Positions 7,748 to 15,051 of a stretch of 19,936 nt of DNA are shown in pieces. The DNA is from Bacillota bacterium (lineage in GTDB: Bacteria; Bacillota; Clostridia; Lachnospirales; Lachnospiraceae): assembly GCA_023428885.1 (NCBI GenBank), contig JAEYWQ010000136.1:1-19936 (forward strand), in the 5' to 3' direction. Numbering within the stretch: the stretch's first letter is position 1; each line of letters begins with the position of its first letter. Made by a program: the position numbers and the translations under genes. Under the pieces are notes generated by a model. It did no database searches, had not been told where the DNA came from, and saw only the letters and a list, made by a program, of their open reading frames with translations.

Positions 7748-7788
7748 ATACTACTCATTCCTAATGTTTTTATTAGTATATGATCATT
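7739..7788. repeat. 15-bp perfect inverted repeat over the LysM gene start codon
   Basis: Arms at 7739-7753 and 7774-7788 (AATGATCATATACTA and its complement) are separated by 20 bp. The ATG (7745-7747) is in one arm, and the weak AGGA ribosome binding site is in the loop. As RNA this would hide the start codon; as DNA it could be an operator. The 61-bp gap after acnA holds no other terminator-like structure. Confidence 0.7.
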
Positions 7789-7808
7789 CCTTAAGGGATA
7801 TAACAGGG

Positions 7809-10511
7809 TTACTCACTTAAAAACTTACGCATCATCATATTTAAGATACCACCATGTTTATAATATTCCACCTCAATCTTGCTATCCAGTCTTGCAATCG
7901 CTTCAAACTCTATGACTCTTCCGTCAGGTTTAGTAGCTATCACTTTGATTTCCTTGTTTGGATAAAGATCATCTTCTAATCCTAAGAAATCAAAGATTTC
8001 ATCCCCTGTGATTCCTAGGGTAGACACATCTATACCTTCCTTAAACTGTAATGGTAATACACCCATACCACAAAGGTTACTCTTATGAATTCGTTCAAAG
8101 CTTTGGGCCAGTACAACTTTTACCCCAAGCAAGCTAGTCCCTTTTGCAGCCCAGTCTCTAGAACTACCGGTACCATATTCTTTTCCAGCAATGACTATTA
8201 AAGGTGTCTTAGTTTCCTTGTATTTCATACATGCATTATAAATTGTCATAATCGAATTACTAGGAATATGTTTCGTATATCCTCCTTCCACTTCAGGTAT
8301 CATTCGATTCCTAATGCGAAGATTCGCAAATGTCCCTCTCATCATAACCTCGTGTGTTCCACGACGAGAACCATAGGAATTAAATTCTTGAGCTTTTACG
8401 TTCTGAGCGGTTAGATAATTTCCAGCATCCGAGGTTTCAGGAATACTTCCAGCTGGGGATATGTGGTCAGTTGTAACAGAATCCCCAAAGATAGCCAATG
8501 CATAAGCCCCATGAATATCTGCAAGCTCAGTAATCTCCTTCTGTAAATGATCAAAAAACGGTGGTTTTTTTATATAAGTAGAATATTCATCCCATTGATA
8601 TATTCCCTTATTGCTCTCAGGAAGTTGGTTCCAAAATCGATTAGAATGAGTAATATCCTTGTATTTCTCTAGATATATATCTGCCTTTACAAAGCTACGA
8701 ACCATGCTCTCAATCTCACTAGAACTTGGCCACACATCCTTTAGATAAATTGGTTTTCCTTCTTTGTTATAGCCAATTGCTTCTTCTTCCATATCAATAT
8801 TAACGTTCCCCGCTAGAGCAAATGCAACGACCAGCATCGGAGACATCAAGAAATTCAACTTAACAAGTGCATGGATACGGCCTTCAAAGTTACGGTTTCC
8901 ACTTAACACCGCTGCCACTGGTAGATCGTGTGTCTTGATCGCATCCTCAACCTTAGCATCCAAAGGTCCACTATTTCCAATACAAGTGGTACAGCCGTAG
9001 CCCACCACATGAAAGCCTAGTTGTTCCATGTATGGTAAAAGGCCAGCGTCTTCAAGATATTGAGTAACCACCAGTGAACCAGGTCCAAAGCTGGTTTTTA
9101 CATGCTGTGGTGTTCTTAACCCACACTCAACCGCCTTTTTGGCAAGCAAGCCTGCACCCATGATGACATAAGGATTGGAAGTATTGGTACAGCTAGTGAT
9201 TGCCGCTATTACAATGGAGCCTGCTATTAAATGCTCAGTTGATCCATCTGGATATTTGATTTCAGCCGAGTTGTGACTGTTTTTAGCAGTTTCCAAGCTG
9301 TTAGATTTTGCTTGTTGTGCCTTGATAAATTCAGGAAATTCTTTCTTTAGCTGAGTCAATAATATCTGATCCTGTGGTCTTTTCGGGCCTGCAATGCAAG
9401 CTTTTACAGTGGATAAATCTAAACTAAGCTCTTTCGTAAATATAGGTTTTGGCGAATGTTGTGATTGAAACATTCCTTGTGCCTTATAATATGCTTCTAC
9501 CAATTGTATCTGTTCTTCTTTCCGTCCTGTTGCTCTAAGAAAATCCAAGGTCTTATCATCTACAGGAAAATAAGCACAAGTAGCTCCGTATTCAGGGCAC
9601 ATATTTGCAATCGTGCTTCTATCCTCAACACTGATATACTTTAGTCCATCTCCAAAGAACTCAACAAATTTTCCTACTACTTTTTCCTTTCGTAGTATAT
9701 TCGTAATGGTAAGTACCAAATCAGTTGCAGTTACTCCAAGCGTTAATTTCCCAGTTAATTCAAACCCAATGACTTCTGGCATAATAAAGTAATATGGCTG
9801 GCCTAACATACAAGCTTCTGCTTCAATTCCACCAACACCCCAGCCAAGAACACCGATTCCGTTAATCATCGTAGTATGAGAGTCTGTACCAACTAAGGTA
9901 TCTGGATAGATTACAGTTTCTTTTCCTTCCTCCTTTACCCTTGCGACACTAGCTAGATATTCAAGATTTACCTGGTGTATAATCCCGATGGAAGGAGGAA
10001 ATACGCGGAAGTTTTCAAAGGAGTTCTGAGCCCATTTCAGTAATTCGTAACGCTTGGTATTACGTTCGAACTCAAGAGCAACATTACAATTCAACGAAGT
10101 GTTGCTACCCGAATAATCCACCATTACGGAGTGGTCAATTACTAAGTCTACTGGTATCAATGGATTGATTTTGCTAGCATCTTGTCCCATCTCCTCCATC
10201 TTATCCCGCATCGTTGCCAGATCCACTACCACTGGTACTCCTGTAAAATCCTGCAGAACTATTCTAGCTGGAAGAAAGGCAAGATCCTCATTTTTTGCAA
10301 CACCTGACCATGTCGCAATTCGTTTAATGTGTTCTAAGGTGACTAGTTCCTCATCATAATTTCGAAGAGCACACTCTAACAGAATCTTATAGCTATATGG
10401 TAATCTTGATACATCATTGATTCCAAGGTGTTGAAGTGTGCTGATATCATAATAGGAATACTTCCTATGATTAATCACAAGTTCCTTTTTGATTTGTATA
10501 TTATTATTCAT
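7809..10511 (-). CDS. acnA: Aconitate hydratase, AcnA/IRP1 type
   Basis: Aconitase interconverts citrate and isocitrate using a [4Fe-4S] cluster. The 900-residue length is that of the AcnA/IRP1 class. The cluster ligands are Cys441 (SCTNTSNP) and Cys507/Cys510 (GYGCTTCIGNSGPL). Also present are the substrate-site segments GTDSHTT (208-214) and VDLATMRD (96-103), the swivel-domain motif FGDSVTTDHISPAGS, and GSSRDWAAKG near the C-terminus. GGAGGT precedes the ATG. Citrate synthase and isocitrate dehydrogenase genes are not adjacent, so it is a single-gene unit here, probably part of a partial TCA route to glutamate. The leader holds a strong hairpin with a T-run directly before the ribosome binding site, suggesting control after initiation. 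Proteins of this class can moonlight as RNA-binding regulators when the cluster is lost; nothing here proves that. Confidence 0.97.
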   Translation of the reverse strand: MNNNIQIKKELVINHRKYSYYDISTLQHLGINDVSRLPYSYKILLECALRNYDEELVTLEHIKRIATWSGVAKNEDLAFLPARIVLQDFTGVPVVVDLATMRDKMEEMGQDASKINPLIPVDLVIDHSVMVDYSGSNTSLNCNVALEFERNTKRYELLKWAQNSFENFRVFPPSIGIIHQVNLEYLASVARVKEEGKETVIYPDTLVGTDSHTTMINGIGVLGWGVGGIEAEACMLGQPYYFIMPEVIGFELTGKLTLGVTATDLVLTITNILRKEKVVGKFVEFFGDGLKYISVEDRSTIANMCPEYGATCAYFPVDDKTLDFLRATGRKEEQIQLVEAYYKAQGMFQSQHSPKPIFTKELSLDLSTVKACIAGPKRPQDQILLTQLKKEFPEFIKAQQAKSNSLETAKNSHNSAEIKYPDGSTEHLIAGSIVIAAITSCTNTSNPYVIMGAGLLAKKAVECGLRTPQHVKTSFGPGSLVVTQYLEDAGLLPYMEQLGFHVVGYGCTTCIGNSGPLDAKVEDAIKTHDLPVAAVLSGNRNFEGRIHALVKLNFLMSPMLVVAFALAGNVNIDMEEEAIGYNKEGKPIYLKDVWPSSSEIESMVRSFVKADIYLEKYKDITHSNRFWNQLPESNKGIYQWDEYSTYIKKPPFFDHLQKEITELADIHGAYALAIFGDSVTTDHISPAGSIPETSDAGNYLTAQNVKAQEFNSYGSRRGTHEVMMRGTFANLRIRNRMIPEVEGGYTKHIPSNSIMTIYNACMKYKETKTPLIVIAGKEYGTGSSRDWAAKGTSLLGVKVVLAQSFERIHKSNLCGMGVLPLQFKEGIDVSTLGITGDEIFDFLGLEDDLYPNKEIKVIATKPDGRVIEFEAIARLDSKIEVEYYKHGGILNMMMRKFLSE

Positions 10512-10534
10512 ATTTCACCTCCAAGCTTTGATAT

Positions 10535-10588
10535 AAAAAACCACCTACCACGAAGTTAATGATTACATTCTCTTGAGGCGGGTGGCTT
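10535..10588 (-). promoter_or_regulatory. Terminator-like hairpin at the 5' end of the acnA leader
   Basis: On the minus strand AAGCCACC (10581-10588) pairs with GGTGGTTT (10538-10545, one G-U) around a 35-nt loop, and six T follow (10535-10540). The first GTGG just inside the loop could pair with CCAC instead, giving two exclusive folds. The T-run ends about 12 nt before the acnA ribosome binding site. Either it ends the coat-gene transcript or it is an attenuator of acnA. Confidence 0.5.
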
Positions 10589-10595
10589 AATAAGC

Positions 10596-10624
10596 ATCAT
10601 ATAGTATTAACTATTTTTAGTCAA
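10596..10624 (-). promoter_or_regulatory. Probable acnA promoter
   Basis: Minus strand TTGACT (10619-10624), 17-bp spacer, TATGAT (10596-10601), each one base from consensus. The predicted start (about 10588-10590) coincides with the first base of the leader hairpin. The promoter overlaps the bases just after the stop of the 84-residue coat gene. Confidence 0.55.
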
Positions 10625-10632
10625 CTTTGGTT

Positions 10633-10887
10633 TTAGGAATTAGACGTTAATTGGTCTTTTACCTGTTGAATTTCTCTTGCATCACAATCCAAAGCTCTCT
10701 GATAGAAACCTTTAGATTCTGCCATTGTGTATAGATTAAATTGTGAAGTTTCACAATCATTTCTAATCTGTTGCAGTGTTTGTCTTAATTGAACATTGGA
10801 ACATTCTGTAATCGCCTTAGCATAGTTTGTAAGGCTGCTCTTCTCCATGGCAAGCGCATCGTTGACCATCACTTTATCTTGTAACAT
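10633..10887 (-). CDS. CotF-family spore coat protein
   Basis: An 84-residue protein with the CotF-type, ferritin-like helical signature (QDKVMVNDALAMEKSSLTNYAKAI near the N-terminus, then a second helix ending near FYQRA). CotF-like proteins are structural components of the inner spore coat. The gene begins 10 nt after the stop of the 60-residue gene upstream, and its AGGAGG overlaps that stop codon, so the two are translated from one mRNA. It is much shorter than B. subtilis CotF (160 residues), which suits the small clostridial paralogues. Assembly role is inferred from family. Confidence 0.82.
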   Translation of the reverse strand: MLQDKVMVNDALAMEKSSLTNYAKAITECSNVQLRQTLQQIRNDCETSQFNLYTMAESKGFYQRALDCDAREIQQVKDQLTSNS

Positions 10888-10897
10888 AATAATCCTC

Positions 10898-11080
10898 CTA
10901 TTTCAAAAATGACATTAATTTTTGTTTGGTATCTTCAGCAGATTTTGCGGACTGTTGAAAAAATGACTTTACTTGTGGATCCTGAGCTTCTTGTGCATAA
11001 GCTTCTAGTTTCTGACAAGTATTCTCATGTGCCCCTATAATGTGGCGAAGATTTTGAAGCTCTAAATGATTTAATGACAT
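10898..11080 (-). CDS. Small CotF-related helical spore protein
   Basis: A 60-residue, mostly helical protein (MSLNHLELQNLRHIIGAHENTCQKLEAYAQEAQDPQVKSFF region). It resembles the short partner often found before CotF-like genes, with the heptad pattern of half a ferritin-like bundle. The start is preceded by AAGGAG at normal spacing. It is the first gene of a two-gene operon with the coat protein downstream, and a sigmaG-like promoter lies directly upstream. Together the two products could form a four-helix unit, but this is inference. Confidence 0.75.
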   Translation of the reverse strand: MSLNHLELQNLRHIIGAHENTCQKLEAYAQEAQDPQVKSFFQQSAKSAEDTKQKLMSFLK

Positions 11081-11100
11081 AATAAATCTCCTTCCTATTA

Positions 11101-11142
11101 ATAATTCAAGATTAGTATTCTAAGAAAGTCTTGAATTATGCA
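11101..11142 (-). promoter_or_regulatory. SigmaG-like promoter embedded in an 11-bp inverted repeat before the coat pair
   Basis: Minus strand TGCATA (11137-11142), 17 bp, AATACTA (11113-11119), fits sigmaG/sigmaF consensus elements (GYATR and CATNNTA) with one mismatch. A perfect inverted repeat (arms 11101-11111 and 11129-11139, ATAATTCAAGA and complement) overlaps it and could be the 3' end of the helicase mRNA or an operator. No T-run follows it on the minus strand. Confidence 0.45.
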
Positions 11143-11164
11143 AAGAAAAATTATTTATTACATT

Positions 11165-13138
11165 TTACCTTAAGTCATTCAAATTTTTTACAATGACATC
11201 TGGTGGAAGCGCTCCAATCACGAAATTCTCATAGGCTTGATCATAAACAGAATCCATTATAACTATTTTCCCATAATCGTCCTTGGTGCGGATTAACCTT
11301 CCGCAACCTTGCTTTAATTTCAATCCCATTTCGGGATAGTCCACCGTCATTACTGGATCTAAGCCAGCTTTCTTTGCTTCTCTTCGCTGTTCCTGAATCA
11401 GTGGGTCTAAGGCTGGAAATGGCAATTGCCAAATAATAACCATAGTTAACGCTTCCCCAGGTACATCAATCCCCTCCCAGAGGTCATACCCTATTAAAAC
11501 TGAAGTAATATCCTCCTTAAAGCTTCGAATCAGATAACCTCTTTCGGCTTTATCCTCCCACAATACTTGAAATGGAAACTTCTGATTTTGTATACTTTTA
11601 CGAATTTTCTGCACTTCTTTTTTTGAGTTTACTAATACCAATACCCGACCATTATTTTTTCTTAACAAGTACAATAATCTCTCGATATTGTCCGCATAGC
11701 TCACACTTCTTTTCTCTGTTTTATGACCCATAGGTAGATAGACTTCTACTTGTTTGTCCATTTCGAAAGAGTTCCCTACGGTGGAGTGAGATGGATTACC
11801 TAGTCCTAACGTTCTGATCAGATAATTAAAATCTCCGTCATTACTTAAAGTAGCTGAGGTTAATATAACAGGTATACTCTTCTTGTAAAGTTGTTTCTGC
11901 AAGCTTTTATTTGTATCCTTTGGTACCACCCAAAAGCTCTGATCTTTGCTATCTATCCAGGCAAGCATAGCCATCCCTTCATTTCTGCAATAATTATGCA
12001 AAGCTAAGCTTGATTTGTCGATTAAGCTCTCATAGGAATGAATCAAGCTAATCGGAAGTGCTTCTATATATAATTCCTGCTCAATTTGTAATTCCATTAA
12101 CAACTGATCAAGTACATTTCGTAGATTTTTTGCTTGCTGAGATATGATAGGATGATAAGGAATTTCATAACGCTGTGATTGTTCATCCAGGATTGCAAAC
12201 TGATCTAGACTTTCAAAGAATGAGGCCGTCACTTCTTCTAGCTTAGCAGCACTTTTTAACACAGCTTCTCGAACACCATGAACCTGCTCAATATTATGAA
12301 TCATCGCATCTATTTCTTCTTTTCTTATCTTTTGTCCAGCTTGCATGGCTGCAGGGAGTATAATCTTATGACCTTCATCAAAGATTACAGCACTATAGGC
12401 TGGCAATATTGGTAATTTCCCCTCCATAATCAACTCATCTCTAGTCCAGAGATCCTTAAAAAACAGATCATGATCCACCACGATCAAATCTTTTGCTCCT
12501 CTATAATACTCTTTTGCTTTGATTAACTTGCAAAAACCTCGATCTAAACACATATCACAGGACATTCCCTCATCCCATCCAATATAGTTCCATATATGAT
12601 CTGGAACCTGTGGAACCTCTGAACGTTCCCCACGCTTTGTTTTTCCCAACCATTGATTTATCTCAAGTGCCTCTTCCTCTGACAAACTCTCTACTTTAGA
12701 TTTATTTTCGTCTACTTTAAAATCACATACATATTGGTAAGAGTCCTTGGCCATTCTGGCATCTACATCCAATTGAAGCAAGTCTGATAATGTCTTTATA
12801 TCTCCATGGTCACCACACAGTTGTTCTTGAAGTGCTGTGGAAGCACAGGCAATAATGACAGGCTTTCTAGTAAATCGAGCATAAGCAATGGCTGTTAGTA
12901 AATAGGCAAAGGTTTTCCCAGTTCCAAGACCAGCTTCCGCCAGATGCAGCTTGTTTTTACATATTGCATCTGCCATCTGATAAGCTGTATAAATTTGTTC
13001 CTCTCTTATTTCATAACCATGTTCAGGGAGTATATCATAAAAAACATCCCCAATCCACTGTGCAAGTTTCTCAGGAAAATCCTTTCTACGTTCATATTCA
13101 AATATTGGTTTATGTATAACACTCATAAAATTAACCAT
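11165..13138 (-). CDS. Fe-S superfamily 2 DNA helicase, DinG/YoaA (XPD) type
   Basis: An ATP-dependent 5'-3' DNA helicase of 657 residues, expected to act in repair or R-loop removal. Walker A AEAGLGTGKT is at 67-76. The XPD-type [4Fe-4S] cysteines are Cys138, Cys194, Cys197 and Cys203. The Walker B DEGH is at 254-257, TSATLS at 427-432, WEGIDVPG at 554-561, and the motif VI QGCGRLIRT at 610-618. It lacks the N-terminal exonuclease domain of Bacillus DinG and so resembles E. coli DinG/YoaA in layout. The start is not settled: AAAGG sits only 1 nt before the ATG at 13138 and 13 nt before the next in-frame ATG (13126). It is a single gene with a TATAAT element (13171-13176) upstream, and no LexA box was seen. 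Confidence 0.92.
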   Translation of the reverse strand: MVNFMSVIHKPIFEYERRKDFPEKLAQWIGDVFYDILPEHGYEIREEQIYTAYQMADAICKNKLHLAEAGLGTGKTFAYLLTAIAYARFTRKPVIIACASTALQEQLCGDHGDIKTLSDLLQLDVDARMAKDSYQYVCDFKVDENKSKVESLSEEEALEINQWLGKTKRGERSEVPQVPDHIWNYIGWDEGMSCDMCLDRGFCKLIKAKEYYRGAKDLIVVDHDLFFKDLWTRDELIMEGKLPILPAYSAVIFDEGHKIILPAAMQAGQKIRKEEIDAMIHNIEQVHGVREAVLKSAAKLEEVTASFFESLDQFAILDEQSQRYEIPYHPIISQQAKNLRNVLDQLLMELQIEQELYIEALPISLIHSYESLIDKSSLALHNYCRNEGMAMLAWIDSKDQSFWVVPKDTNKSLQKQLYKKSIPVILTSATLSNDGDFNYLIRTLGLGNPSHSTVGNSFEMDKQVEVYLPMGHKTEKRSVSYADNIERLLYLLRKNNGRVLVLVNSKKEVQKIRKSIQNQKFPFQVLWEDKAERGYLIRSFKEDITSVLIGYDLWEGIDVPGEALTMVIIWQLPFPALDPLIQEQRREAKKAGLDPVMTVDYPEMGLKLKQGCGRLIRTKDDYGKIVIMDSVYDQAYENFVIGALPPDVIVKNLNDLR

Positions 13139-13421
13139 ACCTTTCCATAACCTGCAAGCTCTTGCGTGAAATTATACTTTTATTTTCACACTGACGCAGG
13201 CATTTCACCATTTCTACATTCCAGATGGAATTCTTAAGTTTTATTTTGAATTAACAATTATAGTATGTAATACAGGGAAATGCAATGAGAATTTATTGTA
13301 TGTCTTGTACTATATATAAACTATAATGTTTGCTTTTACCTGATGGTTTTGGTATCATAAAACTCATAATACTAATAATACTTATATTACGTGTTAACCA
13401 AAAAAGAAAAGGTAAAATAAT
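13139..13421. other. Divergent intergenic region, helicase / rsmH
   Basis: The minus-strand TATAAT (13171-13176) probably serves the helicase; its -35 is poor. In its leader, GCAAG and CTTGC (13154-13165) form a short palindrome. The plus-strand TATAAT (13322-13327) probably serves rsmH, with only a badly spaced TTGTAT upstream. Nothing else between about 13200 and 13290 could be assigned, and no small gene is supported. Confidence 0.35.
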
Positions 13422-14471
13422 ATGGATAATCAAGAAGCGAAACATCAACGACGAGTACGCTACTCAGGTACTCATCCGAAGAAATTTAATGAAAAATATA
13501 AAGAACTGCAACCAGATAAATACACAGATGCCGTAGCTAAAGTAATACAAAAAGGTAGCACACCTGCTGGTATGCACCGCTCCATCTGCGTTAAAGAGAT
13601 TATAGAATTCTTGCAGATTAAACCTGGACAAACTGGCTTAGATGCAACTCTTGGTTATGGAGGACATACCTTAGAGATGCTAAAGTGCTTAGATTTCAAA
13701 GGACATATGTATGCAACCGATGAAGACCCTATTGAATTACCACGGACGCGTGATCGATTAGAAAAACTTGGTTATGGTCCTGATATCTTAACCATCAAGC
13801 ACATGAACTTTTCCAATATCGATCAAGTAGTGGCTGAATCTGGACCCTTGAATTTTGTGTTGGCAGATTTAGGAGTTTCTTCTATGCAGATTGACAACCC
13901 TGATCGAGGATTTACCTTTAAGAGTGAAGGTCCTCTAGATTTACGATTAAACCCTAATAAAGGAATCTCCGCAGCTTCACGTCTTAAAACCATCTCCCAA
14001 GATGAATTAGAAGGTCTTTTGTTTGAAAATGCTGATGAACCTAATGCAGCTATCATCGCTCGTTCCATAGTAAATGAAATTAGAAAAGGAAAAGAGGTCG
14101 CAACAACAACTCAGCTTTATGAAATTATCAAAGACAGCTTAAAGTTCATAGCAGAAAAAGAAAGACCTGATGAGATCAAAAAAGCCTGCAGACGATGCTT
14201 TCAAGCCTTGCGAATTGACGTGAATAATGAATATGAGGTGTTATATGAATTTCTTGAGAAGCTTCCTGCTGCCCTTGCAAAAGATGGACGTGTTGCAATC
14301 CTAACCTTTCATTCCGGAGAAGATCGTCTTGTGAAAAAGTCCTTTCAACGTTTATTACGAGCTGGTGTCTATCGTGAGATATCTCCTGATGCAATCCGAC
14401 CAAGCGCAGAAGAATGCATCTCTAATAGCCGAGCTCGCTCTGCAAAATTACGTTGGGCTATCAAAAGTTAA
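13422..14471 (+). CDS. rsmH: RsmH-type SAM methyltransferase, stand-alone paralogue
   Basis: Related to RsmH, which methylates N4 of C1402 in 16S rRNA. The 349-residue protein has DATLGYGGHT (74-83, SAM motif), DLGVSSMQID (149-158), PLDLRLNP (171-178), the FQALRIDVNNE stretch (260-270), TFHSGEDRLVK (295-305, where most RsmH have SLED) and SNSRARSAKLR (335-344). It carries a basic N-terminal extension of about 45 residues (RRVRYSGTHPKKFNEKYKEL) not found in the usual 310-residue enzyme. The usual HxPVLL start motif reads HRSICV. Cell-division neighbours such as mraZ and ftsL are absent; the next gene is sspH. It is therefore probably a second copy besides a canonical rsmH elsewhere, and its target may differ. 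The ribosome binding site is weak (AAAAGG). Confidence 0.88.
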   Translation: MDNQEAKHQRRVRYSGTHPKKFNEKYKELQPDKYTDAVAKVIQKGSTPAGMHRSICVKEIIEFLQIKPGQTGLDATLGYGGHTLEMLKCLDFKGHMYATDEDPIELPRTRDRLEKLGYGPDILTIKHMNFSNIDQVVAESGPLNFVLADLGVSSMQIDNPDRGFTFKSEGPLDLRLNPNKGISAASRLKTISQDELEGLLFENADEPNAAIIARSIVNEIRKGKEVATTTQLYEIIKDSLKFIAEKERPDEIKKACRRCFQALRIDVNNEYEVLYEFLEKLPAALAKDGRVAILTFHSGEDRLVKKSFQRLLRAGVYREISPDAIRPSAEECISNSRARSAKLRWAIKS

Positions 14472-14525
14472 AAAACGAAGCTTTCAAAGTCCGAAATAGT
14501 AACTAATTTTCCCTTGTAATTACCA

Positions 14526-14555
14526 TCAATAATATTATAAGAATGACAGATACTA
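14526..14555 (+). promoter_or_regulatory. SigmaG/sigmaF-like promoter for sspH
   Basis: TCAATA (14526-14531), 17-bp spacer, GATACTA (14549-14555), each one base from the sigmaG elements TGAATA and CATACTA. The position is about 30 bp before the start codon, and forespore expression fits the product. Confidence 0.45.
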
Positions 14556-14585
14556 CTTTTATTACAAGTAAAAGGAGTTGTCATT

Positions 14586-14768
14586 ATGGATAGTAAAAGA
14601 GCAAAAGAAATTGTAGCCTCCAAAGAAATGGCTAATGTTACTTATCAAGGAAGTAACATCTATATTGAAAAGGTGAATACAATAAAGGACACAGCTAGTA
14701 TTCATTTTCTTGACCGTCCAGAATATTCTCAGGAAGTGCATCTGACACAACTGGTTGAATCCAGGTAG
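14586..14768 (+). CDS. sspH: H-type small acid-soluble spore protein
   Basis: The 60-residue product matches the SspH family along its length: the RAKEI segment at the N-terminus, MANVTYQGSNIYIEKV (15-30) and TASIHFLDRP (36-45). H-type SASPs accumulate in the forespore. They are minor, are unrelated to the DNA-coating alpha/beta type, and their exact role is unclear. AAGGAG precedes the ATG by 8 nt, a sigmaG-like promoter lies upstream, and a strong terminator follows, so this is a monocistronic forespore gene. Confidence 0.92.
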   Translation: MDSKRAKEIVASKEMANVTYQGSNIYIEKVNTIKDTASIHFLDRPEYSQEVHLTQLVESR

Positions 14769-14823
14769 TATCATTCCTAATGTTCAGATCAATACGAAGT
14801 AGTACTTTTTTAATTATCCATTT

Positions 14824-14867
14824 ACCACCCGGTTATTCATACAAGCTAACCGAGTGGTTATTTTATT
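14824..14867 (+). terminator. Intrinsic terminator of sspH
   Basis: Arms 14824-14834 and 14848-14858 (ACCACCCGGTT and AACCGAGTGGT) pair at 10 of 11 positions and are followed by TTATTTTATT. Confidence 0.85.
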
Positions 14868-14881
14868 CGTCATATTTTAAG

Positions 14882-14935
14882 AATAACTTATGTTATTAAT
14901 AAGTAATTTGAATAAAGTAGTTGTAATAAGAAGTA
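14882..14935. repeat. Overlapping inverted repeats and AATAAxxAGTA-like direct repeats upstream of uraA
   Basis: AATAAC-TTAT-GTTATT (14882-14897) overlaps ACTTAT-N7-ATAAGT (14886-14904). Then three related motifs follow at 13-14 bp steps: AATAAGTA (14898-14905), AATAAAGTA (14911-14919) and AATAAGAAGTA (14925-14935). The stretch is AT-rich, so chance is a real alternative to an operator array. Confidence 0.3.
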
Positions 14936-15012
14936 TTTTCGTGATTCTTCAAAAAAAAATAAAAAAATTTGCTAATTATCAAAAATTCTTGTAGAAATGT
15001 GTCGAAGTTTAT

Positions 15013-15020
15013 GCTATAAT
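15013..15020 (+). promoter_or_regulatory. Extended -10 promoter of uraA
   Basis: TATAAT (15015-15020) is preceded by an extended -10 (TGC). The -35 is poor: TTGTAG is 20 bp upstream. A-rich tracts (14950-14970) may act as an UP element. The leader is only about 25 nt, so no PyrR attenuator or purine riboswitch is present. Confidence 0.5.
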
Positions 15021-15051
15021 TTTCGAGATAATAATTTAAGGAGGATTTCTT

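Noticed and set aside
10535..10590. T-box leader before acnA
   Set aside because: The GGTGG near the end recalled the T-box antiterminator, but the conserved AGGGTGGNACCGCG bulge sequence and the long specifier stem are absent.
13156..13200. Broken inverted repeat (TGCG-TGAAA and TTTCA...CGCA) upstream of the helicase, considered as a LexA/SOS box
   Set aside because: It has a 6-nt bulge and does not match the Gram-positive GAAC-N4-GTTC box.
13330..13536. Hydrophobic 68-residue reading frame overlapping the rsmH start
   Set aside because: It has no ribosome binding site and overlaps the well-supported rsmH start in another frame.
14513..14568. CTTGTAAT/ATTACAAG arms flanking the sspH promoter, considered as a BirA-like operator
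   Set aside because: The arms are 40 bp apart and lack the biotin operator sequence; likely chance in AT-rich DNA.
14995..15051. PyrR attenuator or purine riboswitch for uraA
   Set aside because: The predicted leader is about 25 nt and contains no hairpin or terminator.
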